Positions 17,838-26,655 of a stretch of DNA of 45,124 bases are shown here, piece after piece (positions within the stretch are counted from its first letter, which is position 1; the number at the start of each line of letters is the position of its first letter). Position numbers and translations under genes: made by a program. The notes beneath the pieces are model-generated. The model had not been told where the DNA came from. It made no database searches and worked only from the letters and a program-made list of their open reading frames with translations. This DNA comes from Clostridia bacterium (GTDB lineage Bacteria > Bacillota > Sulfobacillia > SLMV01), in assembly GCA_003551365.1 (NCBI GenBank), contig PUMM01000147.1:1-45124 (forward strand). Reading direction: 5' to 3'.

Positions 17838-18329
17838 GTGGTCGTCGATGCAAGCAAGCTCGATCCAGAATTCAAATACGAAGTCGCCTCGCTGCCCGGG
17901 GCAGAGAATGTGCGGGTGTGTTTTACCTGCGGGGTGTGTACCGCCAGCTGCCCGGTCAGTGAGGTGGAGGAGCGCTTCAATCCCCGCAGGATGATCCGCA
18001 TGATTATGTGGGGTCTGAAGGAAGAACTCCTGTCTTCCGACCTGCTGTGGCTGTGCAACCAGTGCTACGCCTGTTACGCGCATTGCCCGCAGGACGTGAA
18101 GTTCACCGACGTGGTGGGTGCCCTGCGGCGCATGGCCGTGCAGGAAGGGTATGTGGACGGCTCCTTCCTCCGGCTTTCGGAGGATATGGACTGTTTCGCC
18201 CAGCGAGTTAGAAACCGTCTGGTGAGCAAGGTCCTGCAGATCAGCAGTGAGGATGCCGACGCCGAAATCGATCTACCGTCCCTCATGGCCCGCATGGCGC
18301 AGGAACTAGAGGGGGAGGAGGACTGCTGA
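17838..18329 (+). CDS. hdrC: HdrC-like 2x[4Fe-4S] subunit
   Basis: 163 residues. Two CxxCxxCxxxCP clusters: C28, C31, C34, C38 and C73, C76, C79, C83, with HdrC-type helices between. It would pass electrons from HdrA toward a terminal acceptor. I choose GTG 17838, with GGGGG about ten bases upstream; a longer reading would overlap metF by more than 60 bases. The stop adjoins the ATG of the large HdrA with no gap. Normally HdrC is paired with HdrB, but no HdrB (CCG-domain protein) exists anywhere in this window, so MetV/MetF may be the acceptor. Confidence 0.88.
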   Translation: MVVDASKLDPEFKYEVASLPGAENVRVCFTCGVCTASCPVSEVEERFNPRRMIRMIMWGLKEELLSSDLLWLCNQCYACYAHCPQDVKFTDVVGALRRMAVQEGYVDGSFLRLSEDMDCFAQRVRNRLVSKVLQISSEDADAEIDLPSLMARMAQELEGEEDC

Positions 18330-21300
18330 ATGGCTGAGCAAAACAACGGCCCCATCGGCTCAGTGCTGGTCGTCGGTGGCGGAATTGGCGGTGTCCAGAC
18401 CGCGCTCGACCTGGCGGACAGTGGTTATTTCGTCTATCTGGTGGAAAAATCCCCGTCGATAGGCGGTACCATGTCGCAGCTGGACAAGACATTCCCCACC
18501 AATGACTGCTCCATGTGCATACTGGGGCCGAAGCTGGTGGAGTGCGGCCGTCATCTCAATATCGAAAATATCACTTACTCTGAACTACTCGACCTGCAGG
18601 GCAAGGCGGGGAATTTCACCGCCACGGTGTGGGAAAAACCCCGCTACGTGGACGTGGAGGCCTGCACCGGCTGCGGTGAGTGCGCCGAAGTGTGTCCGGT
18701 CTCGGCCCTCAGTGAGTACGAGGAGTACCTGACGGACAGGAGGGCGGTATATCGTCCCTTCCCGCAGGCCTCGCCCAATGCCTTCACCATTGAAAAGCAC
18801 CGCGAACGGCGGCTTTGCGAACTGAACTGCCCGGCCGACTGTGATGCGCAGGGCTACATTGCCCTGATCGGCGAGGGCAAGTACGAGGAGTCTTTGTCCC
18901 TGATCCGGGAGACCATTCCTCTCCCCGGGGTTATGGGCCGCATCTGCGTTCATCCCTGCGAGGACAATTGCCGCCGCAGTGGGGTGGACGAGCCGGTCAG
19001 TGTGGCCGCGCTGAAGCGCTTCGTGGCTGAGCAGGTCGACCCCCTCGAGGTAATGCCGGAGATCGCGGAACCGCGCGACGAGAAGGTCGCCATTGTGGGA
19101 TCCGGACCGGCAGGACTCAGCAGCGCCTACTACCTGGCGCGATCCGGTTATCGCTGCACCATCTACGAGGCGCAGCCGGTCGCCGGTGGCATGCTGGCTC
19201 TGGGCATTCCGGAGTATCGCCTGCCGCACGATGTCCTGCAGCGCGAGATCAAGGTCATAGAGGAGATGGGCGTGCAGATCATCACCGATACGGCAGTCGG
19301 GACCGACATCACTGTGGACCAGCTCTTCGCGGACGGCTACGAGGCAGTCTATCTGGCCGTGGGAGCCCAGCGCGGTCGCGCCATGGGCATACCCGGTGAA
19401 GAGGCCGAATCGGCGGTGCAGGGAGTGGACTTTTTGCGCGAGGCCAACCTGCAGTCGCACGGTTATCCCTACAACGGCCCCGAGATTGCGGGCCGCAGTG
19501 TCGCAGTTGTGGGCGGCGGGAACGTGGCCATGGACGCCGCTCGAACCGCCCTCCGCATGGGTGCTGAGGACGTCCGGGTGCTGTATCGTCGCAGTCAGAA
19601 GGAAATGCCGGCGCTGGCAGAGGAGATTGAGGAGGCACACCACGAGGGCGTCCAGTTCGATTTACTGGTCAATCCCACGGAAATCCTCACCGCTGGCGGC
19701 GATGTGACCGGCGTGCGCTGTGTGAAGATGCAGCTGGGAGCCCCGGATGACAGCGGCCGGCGCCGCCCCGAACCCATAGAGGGATCGGAATTCGAGCTGG
19801 ACATAGATGTATTCATCGAGTGCATCGGCCAGAGCGTCGACCTGGATGCCGCAGATGATGCCGGCGTGGGGCACGATGACTGGACGGTCGATGCGGATCC
19901 CCTTACGCATGAAACCAGCCGCCCCGGCGTATTCGCCGGAGGAGACGGCGTGCGGGGCCCGGCCGTGGCCGTCGAGGCCATAGCGGACGGGCGCAAGGCA
20001 GCCGAGTCCATTCATCGCTATCTGAACGGCGAAAATCTGCGCGAGGGACGCGAGGATGAGGTGCGTCCCGACCCGGCGATGGATGATCTGCCGGTTCCGG
20101 TGCAGGCGGCAGCCCGCCAGAGACCGGAGGCAACCGGGGCTGCGGGAGAACCCGGCGACTTTTCCGAGGCGGTGGCCACGCTGGATTGCGACTCCGCGAT
20201 GATCGAGGCCGAACGCTGCCTGGATTGCGCAGTGTGTTCCGAATGCATGGAATGTGTGACTGCCTGCGAGGCCGATGCCATAAAACACGATGACCCGGGA
20301 CGCGTGCGCTCCATTGATGTGGGTGCGGTGGTGCTCAGCCCGGGGTTCGACGAGTTCGATCCACAAACCCTCTTCGAATACGGGTATCAGAGTTCGGAAA
20401 ACGTGGTCAGCAGTATAGAGTTCGAGCGCATTCTCAGCGCCTCGGGTCCGTACGGGGGAGAGCTGGTGCGACCCTCCGACGGCCGTCATCCCGACAGCAT
20501 TGCCTGGATACAGTGCATCGGCTCGCGGGATGAGCAGGTGGGCTGCGGCTACTGTTCCTCGGTCTGCTGTACCTACGCCATCAAGCAGGCGCAGGTAGCA
20601 CAGGAGCACAGCGATACGCCCCTGGACATGGGGATATTCTTCATGGACATGCGCACCCACGGCAAGGACTTCGAGAGATACTACAATCGGGCGCAGGACG
20701 AACATGATGTGGATTTCATCCGCTGCAAAGTACACGATGTGCACGAGGACGAGGATGGCCGCCTCACCCTGCGCTATGCCGCCGAAGACGGGGTCGCGCG
20801 GGAGGCCACTTACGATATGGTGGTTCTCTCCGTCGGACTGCGTCCTCCCGCCGACGGGGCAGACATGGCGGACAGGGCCGGCATCGGCCTGAATGACTAC
20901 GGATTCACGCGGAGCAACTATTTCCACCCGATAGAGACCACCCGCCCCGGCGTTTACGTGTCGGGCGCCTTCGGTGGCCCGCACGACATACCCGAGACGG
21001 TCATGCAGTCCTCAGCGGCCGCCGGACGGGTGTCGCAGCTGCTGTCCGATGCCCGCTTCTCTGCGACGCAGAAGAAGGAATATCCGCCGGAGAGAGATGT
21101 GAGCGAGGATCCGCCGCGCGTCGGGGTCTTCGTCTGCCACTGCGGTCTGAACATCGGCGGGGTGGTTGACGTCCCGACTGTGAAGGAATATGCGGCCGAA
21201 CTGCCGCACGTGGTGTTTGCGGAGGAGAATCTGTACACGTGCTCGCAGGACACCCAGGAGATAATCAAGGAAAAGATCGAGGAGTATGATCTGAACCGCG

Positions 21301-22784
21301 TCGTGGTCGCCTCATGTACGCCGCGTACGCACGAGCCGCTCTTTCAGGAGACGGTGCGGGAGGCCGGACTCAACCAGTACATGTTCGCGATGGCCAACAT
21401 CCGGGATCAGTGCTCTTGGGTGCACAGCTCGGACCCGGACGGGGCCACTGAAAAGTCCAAGGATCTGGTGCGGGCTGCCGTGGCCCGGGTGGTGGAGCTG
21501 GAGCCGCTGCCCGAGATAACCATCGGGCTGAACCGGAATGCCCTGGTCATAGGTGGCGGGGTGGCCGGTATGACCAGCGCGCTGACCCTGTCCGAGCAGG
21601 GCTTTGGCGTACACCTGGTCGAGCGGGAGGCCTCCCTGGGTGGTAATGCCCGCAAGGTCCGCCGCACCATCGACGGCGAGAGCGTGGACGAATTCCTGCA
21701 GGAGCTGATCCGTCGGGTGCAGGACGATCCTCTAATCGATGTACACACCGAGCGCGAAGTGGCGGATTCGGCTGGTTATGTGGGCAACTTTGTCACCACC
21801 CTCCGCGCCGATGACGGCACCGAAGATGAAATCGAACACGGTGCGGTCATTCTGGCCACCGGAGCGGTGCAGTACGAGCCGTCCTCCGGGGAGTTCGGCT
21901 GGGACGAACACGGCGACGTGTTGACCTGCGCCGATCTGGAGGATGAGATTATTGACGGCAGCGACAGGCTCAGGAAGGCGCAACGCGTGGGCATCGTTCA
22001 CTGCGTCGGCTCGCGCGATGAACAGCGCCCCTACTGCAGCCGAATCTGCTGCTCAACCGCCATCAAGAATGCCATTGAACTGAAGCAGAGATATCCGGAC
22101 AAGGAAGTGTACCTCTTCTACCGCGACGTGCGGACCTACGGGTTTGCCGAGGAGCACTACCGGCGCGCACGCGACCTGGGAGTGCATTTCATCCGGTACG
22201 AAGAGAATAACCCGCCGGAAGTCACCGCCGGCGACCAGCTGGCCGTGTCATTCTTCGACGAGGTACTGGGTCGACAGATGATGCTGGATCTGGATCTGCT
22301 GGCGCTGGCCAACGGCCTCGTTCCATCTCCGGGTGCGGTCGAGCTGGCCAAGCTGTTCAAGGTGCCGTTGAACGAGGACGGTTTCTTCCTCGAGGCGCAC
22401 GTGAAACTGCGACCGGTGGATTTTGCCACCGACGGGGTCTTCATGGCTGGACTGGTGCACGCACCGAAGAACCTCTCGGAAAGCATCAGCCAGGCCGAGG
22501 CGGCGGCGGGACGCGCCACCACTCTTCTCAGCCAGGACGAGCTGGCCGTGGAGGGCTGGGTGGCCCGAGTGAGCGAGGAACGTTGCTCGGGGTGCGAGGC
22601 ATGCGTCAACGTCTGTCCATACTCGGCTGTCAGCCTCGATGAGGAGAAGCACGTTGTGACGGTCAATGAGGTTCTTTGCAAGGGCTGCGGCGCCTGTACG
22701 GTGGCCTGCCGGGCCGGAGCGATCGACACCAAGGGCTTCACCAACCAGCAGCTGCTGAAGGAGGTGGAGGCGATATGCTTCTGA
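18330..22784 (+). CDS. hdrA: HdrA-GltD-HdrA fusion flavoprotein, 1484 residues
   Basis: Three flavin modules in one chain. (1) HdrA N-terminal part: GGGIGG near 16, cysteines of the CSMCILGPKLVEC region near 58-70, 4Fe-4S C112, C115, C118, C122. (2) An inserted GltD/NfnB-like domain, about 160-590: CELNCPADC near 167, GSGPAGLSSA near 255 for FAD, GGGNVAMDAA near 394 for NAD(P)H. (3) The HdrA C-terminal half: CIGSRDE and YCSSVCC near 728-748. (4) A second, complete HdrA from about 930: CHCG leader, GGGVAGMTSA near 1072, CVGSRDE and YCSRICC near 1226-1242, and two terminal 4Fe-4S motifs at about 1419 and 1449. It holds at least three predicted flavin sites. It most likely is the bifurcating core between MetFV/HdrC and FlxABCD. 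Confidence 0.93.
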   Translation: MAEQNNGPIGSVLVVGGGIGGVQTALDLADSGYFVYLVEKSPSIGGTMSQLDKTFPTNDCSMCILGPKLVECGRHLNIENITYSELLDLQGKAGNFTATVWEKPRYVDVEACTGCGECAEVCPVSALSEYEEYLTDRRAVYRPFPQASPNAFTIEKHRERRLCELNCPADCDAQGYIALIGEGKYEESLSLIRETIPLPGVMGRICVHPCEDNCRRSGVDEPVSVAALKRFVAEQVDPLEVMPEIAEPRDEKVAIVGSGPAGLSSAYYLARSGYRCTIYEAQPVAGGMLALGIPEYRLPHDVLQREIKVIEEMGVQIITDTAVGTDITVDQLFADGYEAVYLAVGAQRGRAMGIPGEEAESAVQGVDFLREANLQSHGYPYNGPEIAGRSVAVVGGGNVAMDAARTALRMGAEDVRVLYRRSQKEMPALAEEIEEAHHEGVQFDLLVNPTEILTAGGDVTGVRCVKMQLGAPDDSGRRRPEPIEGSEFELDIDVFIECIGQSVDLDAADDAGVGHDDWTVDADPLTHETSRPGVFAGGDGVRGPAVAVEAIADGRKAAESIHRYLNGENLREGREDEVRPDPAMDDLPVPVQAAARQRPEATGAAGEPGDFSEAVATLDCDSAMIEAERCLDCAVCSECMECVTACEADAIKHDDPGRVRSIDVGAVVLSPGFDEFDPQTLFEYGYQSSENVVSSIEFERILSASGPYGGELVRPSDGRHPDSIAWIQCIGSRDEQVGCGYCSSVCCTYAIKQAQVAQEHSDTPLDMGIFFMDMRTHGKDFERYYNRAQDEHDVDFIRCKVHDVHEDEDGRLTLRYAAEDGVAREATYDMVVLSVGLRPPADGADMADRAGIGLNDYGFTRSNYFHPIETTRPGVYVSGAFGGPHDIPETVMQSSAAAGRVSQLLSDARFSATQKKEYPPERDVSEDPPRVGVFVCHCGLNIGGVVDVPTVKEYAAELPHVVFAEENLYTCSQDTQEIIKEKIEEYDLNRVVVASCTPRTHEPLFQETVREAGLNQYMFAMANIRDQCSWVHSSDPDGATEKSKDLVRAAVARVVELEPLPEITIGLNRNALVIGGGVAGMTSALTLSEQGFGVHLVEREASLGGNARKVRRTIDGESVDEFLQELIRRVQDDPLIDVHTEREVADSAGYVGNFVTTLRADDGTEDEIEHGAVILATGAVQYEPSSGEFGWDEHGDVLTCADLEDEIIDGSDRLRKAQRVGIVHCVGSRDEQRPYCSRICCSTAIKNAIELKQRYPDKEVYLFYRDVRTYGFAEEHYRRARDLGVHFIRYEENNPPEVTAGDQLAVSFFDEVLGRQMMLDLDLLALANGLVPSPGAVELAKLFKVPLNEDGFFLEAHVKLRPVDFATDGVFMAGLVHAPKNLSESISQAEAAAGRATTLLSQDELAVEGWVARVSEERCSGCEACVNVCPYSAVSLDEEKHVVTVNEVLCKGCGACTVACRAGAIDTKGFTNQQLLKEVEAICF

Positions 22785-23287
22785 ATCAGAATTGTCCCGG
22801 CGAGAATCAGTCTCCTGTTGCCGCATCAGATACCAGCGGCGGGGGGTCCCCTCGGTCGGAGGGGGGCGAGGACTGGACTCCCAATCTGGTCGGATTTTGC
22901 TGCAACTGGTGCAGCTATGCGGGGGCTGACCTCGCCGGGATAAATCGTCTGCAGTATCCGCCGAACCTGCGGATTATCCGGGTGTTGTGTTCCAGTCGCG
23001 TAAATCCAATGTTCATTCTCCGGGCGCTGCAGAAGGGAGCGGATGGGGTGTTGGTGGCCGGCTGCCATCCGGGTGACTGTCACTACTCCACCGGCAACTA
23101 CTACACCCGGCGGCGTTTCCACATATTCCAGCGCCACCTGGAGTTTTTTGGGATGGACCCGGAGCGGGTGCGGCTGGAATGGGTCTCCGCGGCCGAGGGC
23201 AAGCGTTTTGCCGATGTCGTATCGGAGATGACAGAGCAGGTGCGAAAACTTGGCCCCAATAAGAAGTTTAGGAGCAATCTGATATGA
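22775..23287 (+). CDS. flxD: FlxD/MvhD-like [2Fe-2S] adaptor subunit 2
   Basis: 170 residues. The MvhD core starts at about residue 38, with C42, C43, C46 (FCCNWC), C72, C97 and C102 (CHPGDCHY), the full set of family cysteines. An extra acidic, Gly/Ser-rich N-terminus of about 35 residues is unusual. The start is ATG 22775, preceded by GAGGTGGAGG and overlapping the end of the HdrA fusion by ten bases; it ends in an ATGA overlap with the next gene. In flxABCD-hdr clusters of other anaerobes this subunit bridges the NAD-binding Flx part to HdrA. That role is inferred from order and motif. Confidence 0.9.
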   Translation: MLLNQNCPGENQSPVAASDTSGGGSPRSEGGEDWTPNLVGFCCNWCSYAGADLAGINRLQYPPNLRIIRVLCSSRVNPMFILRALQKGADGVLVAGCHPGDCHYSTGNYYTRRRFHIFQRHLEFFGMDPERVRLEWVSAAEGKRFADVVSEMTEQVRKLGPNKKFRSNLI

Positions 23288-24297
23288 AAGACACAGTACA
23301 ACAGCTGCGGAGGCGATCGAAAGAACTGCTGCAGGAGGGCGAAGTGGATCGCGTGCTGGGCTGGAGAGCCGGGCGCCTGGCCTGGCAGAGCGCTCCCGCC
23401 GTAGCCGAGAGTCCGGAGGAGGTGGACCGGCTGCAGGTCGGTCCATTCTCCGCTTCCAATCTGACCAAGTATCTGATCGACATCGTCCGGCCGGAACATC
23501 CGGCACCGGATGAACAACCACCGGGTCGTACGGCGGTGTGGGCCCGCGGCTGTGATGCGCGGGCCATAAACCGACTGATCACAGATGGAGTCCTGGATCC
23601 TGCGCAGGTTCTGGTTCTGGGGTTCAGCTGTCCGGGCTTTGCCGACCGCGGCAGGGTGGCAGATTCGGTGGACTTGAAGTCGGCCGACTCCTGCCAATGG
23701 ACAGCGGATGAGGGAGCAGATTTTGTGGTGCGAACCGCCGATGGGGATGTGCAGCTGAGTATGGGCGATGTACTGGCGGACAGGTGTGCTTCCTGCACTC
23801 ATCCCGAACCGGTGCGGTGCGACGAGGAGTTCACTGGAGCGACATCGGCCGGTGCCGGAGATCGCTTTGCCGCGCTCGCCGAGTTCGAGGAAATGGATCA
23901 GCAGGAGCGTTACGAGTACTGGAGGCGACAGTTTGACCGGTGCATCCGCTGCTACGCGTGCCGCAATGTCTGCCCGGCGTGCAACTGCGTCGAGTGCGTC
24001 TTTGATGGCGACCTGCCCGATCGCCCGGACTGGCTGGGCAAGGCCACCGATCTCTCCGACAAACAGATGTATCACATAACGCGGGCATTTCACGTGGCTG
24101 GACGCTGCATTGAGTGCGGGGAATGTGAACGAATCTGTCCCGTCAACATTCCGCTGCGGGCGATCATGCAGAGGACGGCAGCTGACATCGAGGAGCTGTT
24201 CTCAGAACACCAGGCGGGGCTCAGCCCGGAGGAGACGCCGCCGCTGCAGTCCTACCGTCTCGATGATCCCGAGGTAAAAGAGGAGGGATCGACATGA
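23284..24297 (+). CDS. flxC: FlxC-like dicluster 4Fe-4S protein
   Basis: 337 residues. The first 200 residues resemble the F420-hydrogenase/dehydrogenase-beta-like part found in FlxC and HydB-type subunits: ARGCDARAINRL near 88 and VLGFSCPGF near 108. Then two classical clusters, C220, C223, C226, C230 and C275, C278, C281, C285. Extra cysteines between them (CPACNCVEC) could bind a further cluster. ATGA overlaps on both sides show strict coupling to flxD and to the next Fe-S gene. It is similar in layout to, but distinct from, its neighbour at 24294. A subunit of AsrA-like function is the main alternative. Confidence 0.78.
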   Translation: MKDTVQQLRRRSKELLQEGEVDRVLGWRAGRLAWQSAPAVAESPEEVDRLQVGPFSASNLTKYLIDIVRPEHPAPDEQPPGRTAVWARGCDARAINRLITDGVLDPAQVLVLGFSCPGFADRGRVADSVDLKSADSCQWTADEGADFVVRTADGDVQLSMGDVLADRCASCTHPEPVRCDEEFTGATSAGAGDRFAALAEFEEMDQQERYEYWRRQFDRCIRCYACRNVCPACNCVECVFDGDLPDRPDWLGKATDLSDKQMYHITRAFHVAGRCIECGECERICPVNIPLRAIMQRTAADIEELFSEHQAGLSPEETPPLQSYRLDDPEVKEEGST

Positions 24298-25334
24298 AAC
24301 TGCTGCGCACCGAGGATCTGAAACGACTGCTCGTGCGGCTGGCCGATGAGGGCAGAGTCTATCTTCCCCGCATGGAGGATGAGACGGTCCTGTTTCGCCC
24401 CTGGGATGGGGGAGAACCATCCCTGGAGGGCGTGCGGAGCAAAAATGCCACCCTCCCACCCAAGGATCTGCTGTTTCCGCAGACCGAGGAGGTATTCCGC
24501 TTCGTCGCCAATGCGGCGGATCTTGAGATCACCCCCGGGGAGCCGGATGACGTGCCTCCGGTGATCTTCGGCATACGTCCGTGCGATGCCCGCAGCATCG
24601 CTATGCTGGACACGGTCTTTTTGGACGAACAGTTCCCGGAGACCTTCTACGCGGACAGGCGAGAGGGGGCACTGCTGATAACCTGGGGCTGCACGGAGGT
24701 GCGAGACACCTGCTTCTGCTCCACGTTCGATGTGGATCCCGCCGGGCCGGTGGAGGATGGCGACATTCATGTCACCGACCTGGGGGAGGAACTGGCCCTG
24801 GAGGCCACGAGTGATCGTGGTGCAGCCATTGTTTCTGACCTGGACGATATTGTACATGAGGCCGATGCGGAGACCGGGCGTCGGATCGAAAAGCTGCGGG
24901 AAGAGGTGCGGGAGAGTATCGTCGCGCAGCCGCCGGTGGAAGGTCTGGCGGAGACTCTCGCGGGAATGTATGAAGACCCGGTGTGGGAGGATCTGGCCTT
25001 TCGCTGCATCGGCTGTGGAACGTGTGCCTACCTGTGTCCCACCTGCCACTGCTACGACCTGGACGGAGAAACCAGGGGGACGGAGGGAGTGCGGTTCCGC
25101 TGTTGGGACTCCTGCATGTTCTCCGATTTCACCCGGATGGCCGGCGGCGAGAACCCACGTCCAACCAAGCTGCAGCGAATCCGCAACCGCTTCTTGCACA
25201 AACTGCAGTACTTTGCACAAAAGCACGGCGTATACGGGTGTGTGGGGTGTGGGCGATGCATTGACCACTGTCCCGCCTGCGTTGACATCGCCGACTTCAT
25301 CTATGCGGTGAAGGGAGCGGATTCCAATGAGTGA
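24294..25334 (+). CDS. flxB: FlxB/AsrA-like dicluster 4Fe-4S protein
   Basis: 346 residues. The N-terminal half carries PVIFGIRPCDARSIAMLD near 95-112, typical of AsrA, HydB-gamma and Flx electron-transfer subunits, and GCTEVRDTCFC near 136. C-terminal clusters: C238, C241, C244, C248 (CIGCGTCAYLCP) and C316, C319, C322, C326. It would carry electrons between the FAD/NAD(P) subunit FlxA and the rest of the complex. It overlaps flxA by eight bases. No membrane helices, so the complex is cytoplasmic. Confidence 0.8.
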   Translation: MKLLRTEDLKRLLVRLADEGRVYLPRMEDETVLFRPWDGGEPSLEGVRSKNATLPPKDLLFPQTEEVFRFVANAADLEITPGEPDDVPPVIFGIRPCDARSIAMLDTVFLDEQFPETFYADRREGALLITWGCTEVRDTCFCSTFDVDPAGPVEDGDIHVTDLGEELALEATSDRGAAIVSDLDDIVHEADAETGRRIEKLREEVRESIVAQPPVEGLAETLAGMYEDPVWEDLAFRCIGCGTCAYLCPTCHCYDLDGETRGTEGVRFRCWDSCMFSDFTRMAGGENPRPTKLQRIRNRFLHKLQYFAQKHGVYGCVGCGRCIDHCPACVDIADFIYAVKGADSNE

Positions 25335-26148
25335 ACACCTCATTCCCCAAAAGGCACGGATCGCCGAGGTTATCAAGGAGACTCCGGATGTGAAGACCTT
25401 TCAGGTGGAGTTTCCCTGGGAGCCTCCTTTCGACTACATGCCCGGGCAGTGTGCCATGCTCAGCATGCCCGGCGTCGGGGAGGCCATGTTCTCCATTACT
25501 TCTTCACCGACGCGCGAACCGATGGAGTTTGCCATAAAGAAGATCGGCCGGTTGACCGATGCCCTGCACCGGGTGGAGCCCGGACAGGAAATAGGAATTC
25601 GCGGCCCGTACGGCAATGGCTTTCCCGTCGATTTCATACGCGGCAGCGACCTGCTGTTCATAGGCGGCGGCATCGGTCTGGCTCCTCTGCGGTCGCTGAT
25701 CAACTATTGCTTTGATCACCGCGCGGACTACGGTTACGCCCAGATTGTCTATGGGGCCCGCAGTCCCTCCGATCTGGTATTCAAAGAAGAGCTGTTTACC
25801 AACTGGCCGGAGGTGGAAAATGTCGACGTGGATGTCACCGTCGACGCCGCCGAGGGAGAGGACTGGGATGGACCAGTGGGTTTCGTCCCGCCTTTTTTGG
25901 AGGAGCTGGATCCCGATCCGGCCGGCAAGATAGCATTTACCTGTGGTCCCCCAATCATGATCAAGTTCGTGGTGCAGTCGCTGGATAAGATGGAATATGA
26001 GCCGGACAGGATCATCACCACCCTGGAGAAGAGAATGAAATGCGGCGTCGGTAAGTGCGGCCGGTGCAATGTCGGTACCCAGTACATCTGCATCGATGGA
26101 CCGGTCTTCACCATGGCGCAGCTGGAACGCCTGCCCGACGACTATTGA
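25327..26148 (+). CDS. flxA: FlxA-like FAD/NAD(P)-binding oxidoreductase
   Basis: 273 residues, ferredoxin-NADP reductase/PyrK/AsrB superfamily. FAD site: MPGQCAMLSMPG and FSITSSPT (about residues 38-62). Nucleotide site: LFIGGGIGLAPLRSL (about 113-127) and the CGPPIM motif near 212. A C-terminal 2Fe-2S cluster has C239, C244, C247 and C255, as in PyrK. It is the likely entry or exit point for NADH or NADPH. Which nucleotide is used cannot be read from the sequence. It is the last gene of the redox operon; a hairpin follows at 26172. Confidence 0.88.
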   Translation: MSEHLIPQKARIAEVIKETPDVKTFQVEFPWEPPFDYMPGQCAMLSMPGVGEAMFSITSSPTREPMEFAIKKIGRLTDALHRVEPGQEIGIRGPYGNGFPVDFIRGSDLLFIGGGIGLAPLRSLINYCFDHRADYGYAQIVYGARSPSDLVFKEELFTNWPEVENVDVDVTVDAAEGEDWDGPVGFVPPFLEELDPDPAGKIAFTCGPPIMIKFVVQSLDKMEYEPDRIITTLEKRMKCGVGKCGRCNVGTQYICIDGPVFTMAQLERLPDDY

Positions 26149-26171
26149 CGGCGGGACCCGATAGTCAGCCT

Positions 26172-26208
26172 GCGAGGATCGCCGAACGTAACGGGCGGCG
26201 GTCCTCGC
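26172..26208 (+). terminator. putative terminator hairpin after flxA
   Basis: Bases 26172-26184 and 26196-26208 form a 13-bp stem with one G-T pair and an 11-base loop, 24 bases after the flxA stop. There is no clear T-tract, so this may be a weak terminator or a 3'-end protecting structure. It coincides with the end of the coupled redox operon. Bases 26209-26375 up to the next gene hold nothing else convincing; a TATGAT at 26279 lacks a matching -35. Confidence 0.5.
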
Positions 26209-26375
26209 GCCGTGTGTGCACAGGAGGCATGTGTGAACATCGCTGGGGGTCCCGGCGGCAGCTACAGGTGTCGGTCGATATGATGTAAACTCAGATGGTG
26301 AGTGGAGCTACGCGCATTGCGGGGGGCGCCGCGGCTGGACTTACGGGTGTGACCCTGCGCTAGGGAGGGACGCAA

Positions 26376-26612
26376 GTGAGGGTGAAGATCACCGTACACG
26401 GACACGTGAAATCGCTTCTTCCGTCGAATGAGAGTGAATTCGAGTTCGAGCTCTCCGAGCCGAGGGACGTCTCGGAGCTGATTGAGGAGAAGCTGGAGAT
26501 CAATCCCATGGTGTTCGCCTCCATTGTCATCGATGGCAAATCGGTGGAGCGCGATCACGTGGTGGACGAAGATTGCGAGATACTGCTGGTGTCACCGACA
26601 GCCGGGGGCTGA
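26376..26612 (+). CDS. MoaD/ThiS-like ubiquitin-fold sulfur carrier
   Basis: 78 residues, beta-grasp type, ending in SPTAGG. A C-terminal Gly-Gly is the activated end of MoaD, ThiS and SAMP-type sulfur carriers. The start is GTG 26376 with AGGGAGGG at 26362-26369. There is no moaE, moeB, thiF or thiG beside it, so whether it serves molybdopterin/tungstopterin, thiamin or protein tagging cannot be decided. It lies 43 bases before yajC and may share its transcript. Confidence 0.72.
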   Translation: MRVKITVHGHVKSLLPSNESEFEFELSEPRDVSELIEEKLEINPMVFASIVIDGKSVERDHVVDEDCEILLVSPTAGG

Positions 26613-26655
26613 TCGTAGACCGGTCGCCCCGGTGACCTGGAGAGGAGGAGATGCA

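Noticed and set aside
19662-20984. A minus-strand frame opposite the HdrA fusion
   Set aside because: Antisense to conserved HdrA/GltD motifs, no start site.
26279-26284. TATGAT as a promoter for the MoaD-like gene
   Set aside because: No -35-like hexamer at 16-18 bases upstream.
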